From assembly GCA_963762965.1 (NCBI GenBank), contig CAVXME010000001.1, positions 1-64,000 on the forward strand: a DNA stretch of 64,000 nt. The letters run 5' to 3'. Shown in pieces: positions 9,828-18,651 of the stretch. Positions within the stretch are counted from its first letter, which is position 1. Each line of letters opens with the position of its first letter. The translations under genes were made by a program, and so were the position numbers. Below the pieces are notes generated by a model that saw only the letters and a program-made list of their open reading frames with translations, made no database searches and was not told the origin of the DNA. The stretch comes from DATBAX01 sp963762965 (GTDB lineage Bacteria > Acidobacteriota > Terriglobia > Terriglobales > Acidobacteriaceae).

Positions 9828-10445
9828 GCGTTGGCGATGTGACCACCGTATTCATCATCGATGATGATGCCGGCGTGCGCGAATCCATCAAGGATTTGGT
9901 GGAGTCGGTGGGCCTGCGCGCTGCGTCCTTTGCCACTGCGCAAGAGTTTCTGTCAGAGCGAGCGGCGAAGCGGTCCCAGCTGCCTGGTGTTGGACGTAAG
10001 ACTTCCCGGCATCAGCGGCCTGGATCTTCAGCATGAATTGAGGAGGGCGGGAATCAAGATTCCCATCATTTTCATCACCGGCCACGCAGACATTCCGATG
10101 ACCGTGAAAGCCATGAAGTCTGGCGCCGTCGAGTTCCTCACCAAGCCATTCCGGGATCAGGACCTGCTCGATGTAATTCAGCGCGCGCTCGACCGTGACC
10201 GCGTAGTCCGCGAAAAGCAAGACCAGCTAGCTGAACTGCAGGAGCGCTATGCCAGACTTAGCGTTCGCGAGCGCGAAGTCATGACTCTGGTGGTTTCCGG
10301 GATGCTCAATAAACAGATTGCGGCGGAACTCGGGGCCAGTGAAACCACAGTAAAAATCCACCGCGGGCACGTGATGCAAAAGATGCAGGCTCAGTCCTTG
10401 CCCGAACTAGTTCGAATGGCCGACAAGCTCAAGGTTTCCCGCTAG
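9824..10445 (+). pseudogene. FixJ/NarL-type response regulator with a frameshift in the receiver
   Basis: The ATG overlaps the kinase stop (ATGA), so the two are a translationally coupled pair. The receiver starts MSVGDVTTVFIIDDDAGVRES. The frame breaks near 9967 and resumes with LVLDVRLPGISGLDL, where Asp is the phosphorylation site, then FITGHADIPMT and FLTKPF. A LuxR-type HTH follows (LSVREREVMTLVVSGMLNKQ, ASETTVKIHRGHV). One small indel disconnects the acidic pocket from the phospho-Asp. Otherwise it is full length (about 206 aa) and well conserved. Confidence 0.85.
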
Positions 10446-10575
10446 CCGCCTCGTCCGGCGCCCGCGTTGCGTCCGCATTCTCGCAATGTTCCCTGCACCC
10501 GGCATTGACGAAAGTCTTATTGCGCCGCACCAAAGTGTGATTGTTTCCGATGGAGCATAAGCCTACGGTGGTGCC

Positions 10576-10954
10576 ATGAAGAAACCGCGAAGCACCAAGT
10601 TGATCGCAATCGTGGATGACGATGAATCGGTCCAAGACGCATTGCAGGACCTGATCGAAGCCGAGGGACTTTCGGCCAAGTGCTTTGGGTCAGCGGAAGA
10701 GTTCCTCGAGTCCGGCCTGCAGCGTACCGCGGCGTGTCTGATAACGGATATCCGCATGCCGGGAATGTCAGGTCTGGAACTGCAGGCGAAGCTTAAGGCG
10801 GACGGATGTAACATTCCGATCATCTTTATCACTGCGCATGGAGATGCGAGGGCTGCGGATACAGGCAATGAGGGAGGGTGCAGTCGAGTTCCTGATGAAA
10901 CCCTTCGACGATCAAGTTTTGCTCAGTAAAGTTCAGTTCGCACTTGATCGGTGA
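10576..10954 (+). pseudogene. Single-domain response regulator with a frameshift near its C-terminus
   Basis: A receiver-only protein: IAIVDDDESVQDALQDL, then phospho-site Asp in LITDIRMPGMSG, then FITAHGD. After GDAR (near 10850) the frame shifts. The shifted frame continues with MREGAVEFLMKPFDDQVLL, containing the conserved switch Lys, and ends at TGA 10952-10954. In the unshifted frame the product is 117 aa and lacks that Lys-Pro. It is probably an FixJ-like output partner of the upstream kinase and carries the same kind of indel as its neighbours. Confidence 0.8.
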
Positions 10955-11026
10955 GCAACCACAGCGCCCTGGAAACCACGGGCATGGTTTTTAGAGGGTC
11001 TTAGCTTGGGTGTTTGGAGAACCGCC

Positions 11027-12112
11027 ATGAATTTGACCGACATCCCGGATCTCGATACTCGCGACGCCGACTCGCAGTTCTTGCGGGCTGGTCCGAGCAG
11101 TCTGAGTGTGAACACGAAACTGGATTCCGAAGAAACAATCCGCACCGAGGGAGCCTTTGCGGGAATTGTGGGACAGAGAGCAGCCCTGCGAGAGATACTG
11201 CAACTGGTCGAGATGGTCGCGGAAACCGATTCGACCGTGCTGGTGCTGGGAGAGACGGGCACCGGCAAGGGACTCATCGCACGCGCGATTCACCATCGCA
11301 GCCGCCGGAAGAACGGACCGTTTGTAACGGTCAACTGCGCGGCCATTCCCGGTGGCCTGCTGGAAAGCGAGTCTCTTGGCCACGAGCGCGGGGCCTTCAC
11401 CGGCGCCATCGCGCAGAAGATCGGCCGATTGGAGATGGCCGACCAAGGCACGCTGTTTCTGGATGAAATTGGTGACATCCCCCTGGAGCTGCAACCGAAG
11501 CTCCTCCGCGCCTTGCAGGAAAGGGAAATCGAGCGCTTGGGGAGTACACAAACCAGAAAAGTCAACGTTCGGGTTGTAGCTGCGACCCACCGCAACCTGG
11601 AGCACATGATCGAGCAGAACCAGTTCCGCCGCGACCTTTATTACCGTCTCAATGTGTTCCCAATTTTCGTTCCGCCTTTGCGCGAACGCCGGGAAGACAT
11701 TCCGCTGCTGGTGCAGCACTTCCTCGAGCAATTCGCCCAGCGAATGAACAAGACCGTGAATGCGGTTTCTCCGGAAACCATGCGGGCGCTGACTGAATAC
11801 CCCTGGCCCGGGAACGTCCGTGAGCTACAGAACGTGATCGAGCGGTCTGTTGTGATGTATCAAAAGGGGAAGCTCTCGATCAAGAAGAGTTGGTTGTGGC
11901 GCGACTCTGCGCCGGGGGGGCCGGCGGGGCATTCTCTCCCCAGAAGGTCGGCGACGGAAGATCGAGAAATAATTGGTGCGGCCTTAGCGGAAACCAAAGG
12001 CCGGGTGTCTGGCCCGTCGGGAGCGGCAGCCAAGTTGGGCATTCCGCCATCTACTCTGGAATCTAGAATCCGATCGATGAATATCAATAAGTATAGCTTC
12101 AAGACCGCATAG
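11027..12112 (+). CDS. Sigma-54-dependent transcriptional activator without sensory domain
   Basis: A 361-residue protein with a short N-terminal tail (about 40 aa), a full AAA+ domain and a Fis-type HTH. Walker A is GETGTGKG, the sigma-54 contact loop is GAFTGA, Walker B is TLFLDEIGDI, the arginine-finger region is FRRDLYYRLNVF and WPGNVRELQNVIERS is present. The C-terminal helix-turn-helix is AAAKLGIPPSTLESRI. The motif before GAFTGA reads ESESLGHERG instead of the usual ESELFGHEKG. ATG 11027 is preceded by GGAGA. As in PspF, activity would be controlled by another protein or by expression. Confidence 0.92.
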   Translation: MNLTDIPDLDTRDADSQFLRAGPSSLSVNTKLDSEETIRTEGAFAGIVGQRAALREILQLVEMVAETDSTVLVLGETGTGKGLIARAIHHRSRRKNGPFVTVNCAAIPGGLLESESLGHERGAFTGAIAQKIGRLEMADQGTLFLDEIGDIPLELQPKLLRALQEREIERLGSTQTRKVNVRVVAATHRNLEHMIEQNQFRRDLYYRLNVFPIFVPPLRERREDIPLLVQHFLEQFAQRMNKTVNAVSPETMRALTEYPWPGNVRELQNVIERSVVMYQKGKLSIKKSWLWRDSAPGGPAGHSLPRRSATEDREIIGAALAETKGRVSGPSGAAAKLGIPPSTLESRIRSMNINKYSFKTA

Positions 12113-12204
12113 TAAGATTTCCTGGCTTCAGCGCTTGGTTCAGCATAAATGGGAGCAACCTACGAGCAACACGGGAAAACGTGAGTATCGTTGAGGAGGT
12201 TTCT

Positions 12205-13203
12205 GTGAGGAGTTGCGAAGCCGCTTACCCTGACCAGGACCATACCGAACGCGCATTCGAGCAGATTATCGGCAACAGTCCGGCCCTCGAATCCGTGCTC
12301 GACCAAGTAGAACGTGTGGCGCCCACCGACTCCACGGTTCTGATCCAGGGTGAAACCGGCACGGGCAAGGAGTTGATTGCTCATGCCATTCACAATGTGA
12401 GCCCGCGATGCGGACGTGCGCTGATCAAGCTCAATTGCGCGGCCATCCCCCTGGACCTTCTGGAAAGCGAATTGTTCGGTCATGAAAAGGGCGCCTTCAC
12501 CGGGGCGATCGCCCAGAAGATTGGACGATTCGAAATGGCCCATCAAGGGACGTTGTTTCTCGACGAGGTGGGCGACATTCCTCCGGCGTTGCAACCCAAG
12601 CTGCTGCGCGTTCTGCAAGAACACGAGTTCGAGCGCTTGGGAAGCGGCCGCACCCATCACGTGGACGTTCGTTTGGTGGCCGCAACCCATCGCGATCTCG
12701 GTGGAATGGTGGCGCGGAACGAATTCCGCAGTGACCTGTATTACCGCATCAATGTCTTCCCTATTCGGATACCTCCACTACGCGAACGGAGTACGGATAT
12801 TCCTTTGCTGGTCAATTTCTTCGTGGACAAGCACGCGAAGAAAATGGGTAAGCGAATTGACACGGTTTCAACCGAGACTATGCACGCTTTGGCATGCTGG
12901 AACTGGCCGGGCAACGTCCGCGAGTTGGAGAACGTGATTGAACGGGCTCTCATTCTCTCCCAGGGAACGGTCCTGAACGTATCGCTGGCCGGACTGGGAG
13001 GTGCGCCCCAAGTCGCCACCTTGCCAGTCCAGACCTGGGAAGCCTCGGAGAAAGAGATCATCCTGCGTGCGCTTCGCGAAGCCAATGGCGTAATCGCCAA
13101 AGCGGCGGACAAACTCGGGATGAAACGCACGACTTTGAATTCCAAGATGCGCAAACTCAATGTTTCCCGCAGCGATTTGTTCTCGGCCGCTTCGTCATTT
13201 TGA
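12205..13203 (+). CDS. Sigma-54-dependent transcriptional activator (second, sensory-less)
   Basis: About 332 residues, clearly homologous to the protein at 11027-12112, with canonical GETGTGKE, ESELFGHEKGAFTGA, TLFLDEVGDI, FRSDLYYRINVF and WPGNVRELENVIERA. The Fis-type HTH is AADKLGMKRTTLNSKM. The GTG at 12205 is preferred because a perfect AGGAGG ends five bases before it; a GTG at 12181 would add eight residues but lacks a ribosome site. The N-terminus is only about 20 residues, so there is no receiver, GAF or PAS domain. It overlaps the convergent gene at its 3' end by nine bases. Confidence 0.92.
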   Translation: MRSCEAAYPDQDHTERAFEQIIGNSPALESVLDQVERVAPTDSTVLIQGETGTGKELIAHAIHNVSPRCGRALIKLNCAAIPLDLLESELFGHEKGAFTGAIAQKIGRFEMAHQGTLFLDEVGDIPPALQPKLLRVLQEHEFERLGSGRTHHVDVRLVAATHRDLGGMVARNEFRSDLYYRINVFPIRIPPLRERSTDIPLLVNFFVDKHAKKMGKRIDTVSTETMHALACWNWPGNVRELENVIERALILSQGTVLNVSLAGLGGAPQVATLPVQTWEASEKEIILRALREANGVIAKAADKLGMKRTTLNSKMRKLNVSRSDLFSAASSF

Positions 13204-14052
13204 CCTCCTACCGCCGAGAGTGCCCGGAAGGCTGACGCGATGGCAGGCTCTCAAAAATCGCTGTACTTCACGAATCGCACCAGACTGCATTGTTGCCTTT
13301 GGCGAGTTTGGTCTTTCGACAGAAAGAACGATTCCCTCTGGCGATGTCCAGATAAGCAATTTGCGAATCGGACTTGCATCAAGTTCGTACACATAAGGTC
13401 GCCAGCTTTGATTCGAGACAACATAAGGGGTATCGCCTTGACCGAGGTATTTGAGAGATCCGTCAGAGCGGATGGTGAACACAGGCAGGACGTCATTCAA
13501 TTCCTGCAGCTGTACGACCTGAATCTGCACTGGCTTACCAACTCGTGGGCTGGCGGCACGCGTCAGGCTGCCCAAAGAGAAAGCTGAAAGGGGCCATATG
13601 AGCCCATACGGACGATCCATAGTGACATTGACATCGACGCCGTTGGCCGGGTCTTTCGCAGATGAACTGCACTTCAATTCATGGACGAGCAACTCACAGG
13701 TCAGGGGCCCCGAGTCACGCCGGAAACGCAGTCGCGCGAACTCCTTCACTTCGACCAATTGCAAGCTGTGCGTGAGTCGAGCGACAAATCGACTATCGCG
13801 AATGTAGTCCCGGGGAGATTCGAAGCTCCGGTCGCCCTCGACCTCGTACTCTCCGTTCTTTACTCGCCAAAGGGTCCAGGTTTCGCGAAAATGGAAGACC
13901 TCGGTTTCCACGGGGCCGACACCGAGATCGCCTTCTTCTGAAACCCGATATTCGCCTTCGGCGACTTTGACCCGATCCGATTCCTGAGCAACAACAGATG
14001 ACAGGCCGACCGAAAACAAAGCCCACACGACTACAATGTACGCTGGCCGCAT
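13195..14052 (-). CDS. Secreted hypothetical protein, about 285 aa
   Basis: Starts MRPAYIVVVWALFSVGLSSVVA, a typical signal peptide with cleavage after AxA-like VVA/QES, then a beta-rich mature part with GEYRVSEEGDLGVG and a late WTSPEGIVLSVERPNS. GGGAGGGAG lies just before the ATG. I recognise no domain with certainty; the pattern resembles periplasmic DUF3108-type proteins, but that is a guess. Site B (14245-14257) is 199 bp upstream. It converges on the sigma-54 activator. Confidence 0.7.
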   Translation of the reverse strand: MRPAYIVVVWALFSVGLSSVVAQESDRVKVAEGEYRVSEEGDLGVGPVETEVFHFRETWTLWRVKNGEYEVEGDRSFESPRDYIRDSRFVARLTHSLQLVEVKEFARLRFRRDSGPLTCELLVHELKCSSSAKDPANGVDVNVTMDRPYGLIWPLSAFSLGSLTRAASPRVGKPVQIQVVQLQELNDVLPVFTIRSDGSLKYLGQGDTPYVVSNQSWRPYVYELDASPIRKLLIWTSPEGIVLSVERPNSPKATMQSGAIREVQRFLRACHRVSLPGTLGGRRSK

Positions 14053-14244
14053 AACTCCCTCCCTCGGCGTTGGCCCCTTGCGGGCTCTGCCACAGCCGCC
14101 CTGATACGGAAGGCAGACCACCCCCGAACTGGCTCATCTTTGCCAGCCTTTCCGTGGTGGAGTCCGCACAGTACCTGCATTTGAACTGCCAGATCGGACG
14201 ACTTGAATACGAAGACCATAAGCACCCGTCGGATCAAATGTAAT

Positions 14245-14257
14245 CGTCATTGTGACG
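14245..14257. promoter_or_regulatory. CGTCA-TTG-TGACG inverted repeat (site B)
   Basis: Perfect 5-bp arms with a 3-bp spacer, centred 199 bp upstream of the secreted-protein gene starting at 14052 on the minus strand. The 13-mer and its flank AAT are identical to site E at 19462-19474. Confidence 0.4.
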
Positions 14258-14705
14258 TTCCTACGACGCGGTACGATTGAAATGATGCAATCTTCACCAT
14301 CTACAGCGGCGCCCAGAAGGCGAATAATGAAGACTCATGATTGGCGTATTTTGTGGACGGAAGAATGACGCGATCAAGCCAGAATGGGCCTCTTCATCGC
14401 GGAAGCGTGCGTGCTAGTGTTTCTGGAGGGCATTAGCTTGGACCTGACAGTCAGGGGAATAGTCGAAAGCGAGGTCGAGACGTGGCCAAGACCGGAGAAG
14501 CGCGAGAAATCAAGCAGCGAGCAAATGCACACGAAGCAGAGGTCGTCCGGGAATCGAAGGACCTGCTGCGGAAAACCAAGGAAAACATAAATACAAAGAA
14601 AGGAGCACGGGGCACACGGCCCGGTTCTCGGCGCTCAAAGCCAGGGAATGATCAGGCGGCGCGCTGAGTTCAGCCGGGTTCTCATGTTCCCAAGGTGACT
14701 TTTCC
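14258..14705. other. Long spacer with no confident gene
   Basis: About 450 bp. A GTG-started frame at 14482-14667 would encode a very basic, Lys/Arg/Glu-rich 61-residue peptide (MAKTGEAREIKQ start), but no ribosome site precedes it and I cannot tell it from chance. Otherwise I see nothing recognisable except the presumed promoter region of the gene at 14706. Confidence 0.3.
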
Positions 14706-15602
14706 GTGGCCCGGCAATTTCCAGCAATCTTTCAACGGAAACAGGAAACCCTGTCCTTGTTCGGCGATGCTTCACTGCGGAAGCTGGGAAGCGGCGTTCG
14801 GATGGCGCTATTCGCCACGCTGCTCGCGGCTTGCACGGTCCAGGCCCAGGAATCATCGCCTCCTCAGCCAGTCTCGTCCGGCGCAACTCAGATTTCCCCG
14901 GAGGGAGTCAAAATAGACGCGGCCCTACCCTGTGTGCAACCGGCGCCGATGGTGAGTTGGGAGGATTATCAGGGAAAGTTCAAAAAAACCGTGGGAGTGT
15001 TTGCTCGACGGTTGGAACGCAGGTCGGTACATAAACCTCGCCACTACAAGCCGGGGGCCGTTTTCTGTACGCTTGAGCCAAAAGACAAATTCATTCTCTC
15101 GGTCCAGAACACGTTTGATCCGGTCACCTTTATCAGTACGGCGTACGACGCGGCAATTGGCCAGGCGGAAAACAGCGACCCTAGTTTCGGGCAGGGCGCC
15201 CCAGGGTATGGCAAACGCTTTGGGGCCGGACTTGCCGATGAGGCATCATCAGAGTTTTTCAAAGTCTTTGCTTACCCTACGGTTTTTTCGGAAGACCCTC
15301 GTTACTATCGCATGGGGGAAGGGGCCGCGGGAAAGCGTCTGTTTCACGCCGCCGTTCACGTGCTGGTTGCACACAAGGAGGATGGCACGCACATGTTCAA
15401 TTTCTCCGAATGGCTGGGGACCTCGAGCTCAGTCGCGCTGAGCAACGCTTACCATCCAGACAACCCGCGTGGCTTTTCTCCGGCAGCCCAGCGGGTTGGC
15501 TATTCGGTGCTCGAAGACTCCGGCTTCGATATACTCCGCGAATTCTGGCCCGAGATTGCTAAGAAACTCAAATTACCCTTCCGTGGTCAACAGAAGCCCT
15601 GA
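14706..15602 (+). CDS. Acidobacterial exported hypothetical protein, about 298 aa
   Basis: A GTG start is followed by an unusually long N-region, then a hydrophobic segment ending LLAACTVQAQES, so the mature protein is probably exported. The core contains FDPVTFISTAYDAAIGQAEN, GYGKRFGAGLADEASSEFF, EDPRYYRMGEGAAGKRL and a late SNAYHPDNPRGFSPAAQR. I associate these motifs with a membrane- or envelope-linked family common in Acidobacteriota that has no known function. An internal ATG at 14802 with a shorter signal peptide is an alternative start. Confidence 0.75.
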   Translation: MARQFPAIFQRKQETLSLFGDASLRKLGSGVRMALFATLLAACTVQAQESSPPQPVSSGATQISPEGVKIDAALPCVQPAPMVSWEDYQGKFKKTVGVFARRLERRSVHKPRHYKPGAVFCTLEPKDKFILSVQNTFDPVTFISTAYDAAIGQAENSDPSFGQGAPGYGKRFGAGLADEASSEFFKVFAYPTVFSEDPRYYRMGEGAAGKRLFHAAVHVLVAHKEDGTHMFNFSEWLGTSSSVALSNAYHPDNPRGFSPAAQRVGYSVLEDSGFDILREFWPEIAKKLKLPFRGQQKP

Positions 15603-15741
15603 GCCAAGGCCCGAATACTCCGCCCAACGTGGACTTGACCGCTTGCGAGTTTCGTCAGATTGACGGAATAGTCCGGAGGAGGCCTTCCAGCGGCAAACCG
15701 CACCCAAAGTCAGTAGAAAGGGTAGAAACAACGATGAGTGC

Positions 15742-16059
15742 TCACGGCCATTGCCGAGCGCCCTTTGGATCAACACCCGGATCGTGGGAACGATACTTGG
15801 TGATGTCAAGAATCAGTGTTAAACGCTTCTCCTGGGGAGTATTGCCGAGCGGAGCCAGGATGACTCCTCGTCTTTCGTCGAAGATCAGCGTAAATGCCGA
15901 GGAGCAAGAACCACACAGCCAGAAATACTCAACCATCGTCGTGCGGCAAGGAGGCGCTCCGTCCCTGATTGCGGGATATAGCCTCAATCGAAAAAGCCTT
16001 CCCTCATTCAGATACTTGAAAGGCAGGAAGCATTTCGGATTTGCACAATGGGTGATCAT
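15742..16059 (-). CDS. Small Cys-rich zinc-ribbon-like hypothetical protein
   Basis: A 105-residue protein starting MITHCANPKCFLPFKYLNEGRLFRL, with a second Cys pair in YFWLCGSCSSAFTL. The two CxxC-type knuckles (CANPKC and CGSC) suggest one structural Zn site. AAAGGAG lies close before the ATG. The style (MITHCANPKC... GRL... FWLC..C) recurs in Acidobacteriota in my recollection; function is unknown. Two inverted-repeat sites (16272-16284 and 16363-16375) lie about 220 and 310 bp upstream. Confidence 0.75.
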   Translation of the reverse strand: MITHCANPKCFLPFKYLNEGRLFRLRLYPAIRDGAPPCRTTMVEYFWLCGSCSSAFTLIFDERRGVILAPLGNTPQEKRLTLILDITKYRSHDPGVDPKGARQWP

Positions 16060-16271
16060 GCTCTGCTCCTTTCGCAGTGTTTGGAGGTGTTGCGTGAACC
16101 ATCGCAGTCGCCTCGCAATCCCGTATCGCAGATTTTGATTTGCACCCGGACTACCAAAACGAGAAAATCGGCTCACTGCTGGCAAGGTGCGACAGGAATT
16201 TGATTTACACCCAATCGCCCGAGTGCCAGGATCCGCGGCGGGCAGATCGGCGCGTGCGCACGATGACATCC

Positions 16272-16284
16272 CGTCAGAGTGACG
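16272..16284. promoter_or_regulatory. CGTCA-GAG-TGACG inverted repeat (site C), with a degenerate copy at 16363-16375
   Basis: Perfect 5-bp arms, centred 219 bp upstream of the gene starting at 16059. A second, imperfect copy (CGTCA-CTG-TGGCG) lies about 90 bp further out. Confidence 0.4.
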
Positions 16285-16375
16285 AAGAATAGCCGGGAGT
16301 CGTACCAACTTCGTGTTGCCTTCTTCGCCGCCAGATCCTGGAACCACGCACCCGAGTTTCGTCGTCACTGTGGCG

Positions 16376-16642
16376 GCATATTGCCGCCTGTCTCTCCGGC
16401 TCCTCGGCCTTGCCGAACTTTTTCTGCCTCTTCAGAACACAAGTGCCATGCTTTTCTACTGATTATCGAGATCCCAAGAAACCACAGCGAGTTGGCCCCT
16501 ACCGTGCTGTTTAAGAAACACGCTCGATGCGTGAGAGCGGCTTCGTAGCGCGAGACTTATCAGCCCGGTCGTCCAGAAGTTCAAGAGCATCGAAAGAACT
16601 CTTTTGGAAACAAAATACAGCGATGCAAGAAGGGAGAATCCG
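16376..16642. other. Spacer without recognisable gene
   Basis: The sequence between the degenerate inverted repeat and the micro-ORF shows only short, unsupported reading frames on both strands, and no hairpin with a T-run. Confidence 0.4.
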
Positions 16643-16699
16643 ATGTCTGAACGTGAAGCGAGAAAGCACAAGGCGTGGAACGGATCGGAAGCCAATTGA
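16643..16699 (+). CDS. Possible 18-residue micro-ORF
   Basis: ATG preceded at seven bases by GGGAG; it encodes MSEREARKHKAWNGSEAN and stops 33 bp before the DUF2934 gene. The composition is hydrophilic. It could be a leader peptide, a truncated gene or chance. The good ribosome site is the only support. Confidence 0.25.
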   Translation: MSEREARKHKAWNGSEAN

Positions 16700-16732
16700 C
16701 AACGTCAAGAAGCATTCCCATGGAGCTTGTTT

Positions 16733-16999
16733 ATGGCCATTTTGAGCGTGACCCCGCGTGTTCCGATGACTGAACCGTCCAGAAACGAAGAGGGGCTGGA
16801 GAGACTCAAGCCCCTAACCGACTTCTACGGGGAGGATCATCATGAATTGGTGCAAAAACTGGCTTACCAGTACTGGGAACAACGAGGACGGCCTTTCGGC
16901 TCGCCAGAAATTGATTGGTTTGCCGCTGAGAAGGCGGTGGGATCGTACCTGCAGGTTTCAGGAATTGAGTCGGGGCCAGATGAAGGACTGTACAGGTGA
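16733..16999 (+). CDS. DUF2934-domain protein
   Basis: About 88 residues. The central segment LVQKLAYQYWEQRGRPFGSPEIDWFAAEKAV matches the short DUF2934 pattern (IxxxAYxxWexxGxPxGxxxxDWxxAE). The family is widespread in soil bacteria and has no known function. TGGAG precedes the ATG at 16733, and an in-frame ATG at 16766 is an alternative. The gene lies 21 bp upstream of the sortase and may be cotranscribed with it. Confidence 0.8.
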   Translation: MAILSVTPRVPMTEPSRNEEGLERLKPLTDFYGEDHHELVQKLAYQYWEQRGRPFGSPEIDWFAAEKAVGSYLQVSGIESGPDEGLYR

Positions 17000-17020
17000 T
17001 CGAAGGACGGCCTGATTGAG

Positions 17021-17761
17021 ATGGAACTGGAGCCACACCCCATGTCGAGCCAATATCCGAAGGCGCTGCGCACAATTGAACACCTTCTGCTCGCGATGGG
17101 GCTTGCTCTTCTCCTGCTTTATCTGTCGGCGCGCATTCATGCGGCGGTGATGTACCGGGCGGGCTTGTGGAGTTTTGCCGCAGCGGAATCAGGTCCATCC
17201 CCTGCTCAAGCGGTGGGGGATCAGCCGCCCTCGCCTGGAGTTGATTTCAATTGGTGGTCAGGGAAGCGAGTCGAGGCATACGTCGAGACCCTAGCCACAA
17301 AGTTGGGGTCTCCGCTTGCGATCCTCTCGATACCTAAGGTTGGACTTCGCGTTCCCGTTTTCGAGGGGACCAGCGAACCCACGCTCAACCGGGGAGCCGG
17401 TCGAATTGCCGGGACTGCGAGGCTTGGAGAGCAGGGAAATATCGGCATTGCAGCGCATCGAAACAGCTTCTTTCGCGGATTGAAAGATGTTCAGGTGGGG
17501 GACCAGATCGAACTGGCAGTGCCGCACCGAACTTTCATTTACAACGTTGACAACATCGCGATCGTAGACCCCAGTGATGTGGACGTGCTTCGCGCCCGAC
17601 CTGAGCCCTCCCTGACCCTGGTGACCTGTTATCCCTTTTATTTCGTCGGAGGCGCGCCGCAGCGGTACATCGTCCAGGCGTCTTTAGCGGGCTCCGAGCC
17701 GGCGGCACTCTCGGAGTTTCATCCAGAATTTCCCAAACTCAATAAGGAGAAAACACAATGA
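17021..17761 (+). CDS. Class D-like sortase
   Basis: A 246-residue membrane-anchored transpeptidase. An N-terminal TM helix (about residues 20-42) is followed by a sortase barrel with catalytic His146 (GIAAHRNSFFRGL), Cys203 (LVTCYPF) and Arg215 (PQRYIV). The size and TLVTCYPF signature fit the class D/E group found in Gram-negatives. The stop overlaps the ATG of the next gene (ATGA), so enzyme and substrate are translationally coupled. ATG 17042 is an alternative start. All catalytic residues are present, so the enzyme looks functional. Confidence 0.93.
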   Translation: MELEPHPMSSQYPKALRTIEHLLLAMGLALLLLYLSARIHAAVMYRAGLWSFAAAESGPSPAQAVGDQPPSPGVDFNWWSGKRVEAYVETLATKLGSPLAILSIPKVGLRVPVFEGTSEPTLNRGAGRIAGTARLGEQGNIGIAAHRNSFFRGLKDVQVGDQIELAVPHRTFIYNVDNIAIVDPSDVDVLRARPEPSLTLVTCYPFYFVGGAPQRYIVQASLAGSEPAALSEFHPEFPKLNKEKTQ

Positions 17762-18568
17762 ACCCAAGCAACAAACGGCAACCGATTTGGCCTGCGTTCG
17801 CAGCGCTGGCCGTCGGCCTGGCCTTCACCCCCAGCACGAACGCACAGGTACAAACCCAAACCACTACGACCGTCGGTTACCCGACGACTGAAGTGAAAGT
17901 CGATCGCGCCACCGTAGCCTTGGTCAGTGGAAATGACCTGGTGGTCAAGACCGAAGCCGGCAAGCTTGTCCATTTTGCCAATGTCCCGGAGAGCGCCCGG
18001 GCGACGGTGGATGGCCAGCAACTCGGAATTCACGACTTGAAGCCGGGCATGACCTTGGAGCGTACCATCACCACCACCACAACTCCACAAACCATCACCA
18101 CTGTATCGCGGGTCACAGGTACTGTATGGGAAGCGATTCCGCCGACTTCAGTAATCCTGACTCTTGAGGACGGCACTAATCAGCGGTTCCATATCCCGGA
18201 AGGGCAGCAGTTCAACATCGATGGTCAGATGATCGATGCATGGGGTCTGAAAAAGGGGATGAAGCTGACGGCAACCCGAATTGTCGAGGAGCCGGAAAGG
18301 GTGGTTGAGCAGCACCGGGAAATCACTGGCACTGCGCCGCCCCCGGATCCCTCCGTGGATCTGCCGATCTTGGTGTTGATCGTGCCGGTAGACGTTGCTC
18401 CCGCGGATTCAACTTCGACGGATTCCGCTACGGCGCCCGCGGCCCCAGCGGAGACAGCTCCAGTCTCAGTTGCCCAAGACGGGTAGTCAGCTCCCGTTGC
18501 TTGGAATTCTCGGAGCCTTGTCCTTCGTTTCGGGGCTCGGCCTGCGAGCGGCCCGGCAACGGCAATAG
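17758..18568 (+). pseudogene. Sortase substrate with LPKTG sorting signal displaced by a frameshift
   Basis: The frame from ATG 17758 has a signal peptide (ending TNAQVQTQ), Thr-rich segments and a Pro/Ala-rich stalk, and stops at 18486 as a 242-residue protein. In the +1 frame, the bases at 18470-18484 read LPKTG. They are followed by SQLPLLGILGALSFVSGLGL, the charged tail RAARQRQ and TAG at 18566-18568: a textbook cell-wall sorting signal. Losing one base near 18461-18469 would fuse the stalk to LPKTG. Either the substrate is broken, or the sequence has a one-base error here. The coupled sortase supports the pairing. Confidence 0.85.
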
Positions 18569-18651
18569 GGCGGCTCCCCACTTTCCGGGTTCGGTGGGCA
18601 TAGCGTCGCTCACCAGACCCGGAAGGGGCTACCATTCGAACGTATCCCGAT

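Noticed and set aside
5600..10860. Programmed ribosomal frameshifting as an explanation for the kinase/regulator lesions
   Set aside because: There are more than a dozen changes in both directions, at non-slippery sequences, plus an in-frame TAG. That pattern fits decay or sequence error, not recoding.
14482..14667. 61-codon GTG-started basic peptide
   Set aside because: No ribosome-binding site, extreme Lys/Arg/Glu composition and overlapping alternative frames; not distinguishable from chance.
16363..16389. Possible sigma-54 promoter (TGGCGG...TTGCC)
   Set aside because: The spacing between GG and GC elements is one base off the -24/-12 rule and no matching gene start lies at a sensible distance in that direction.
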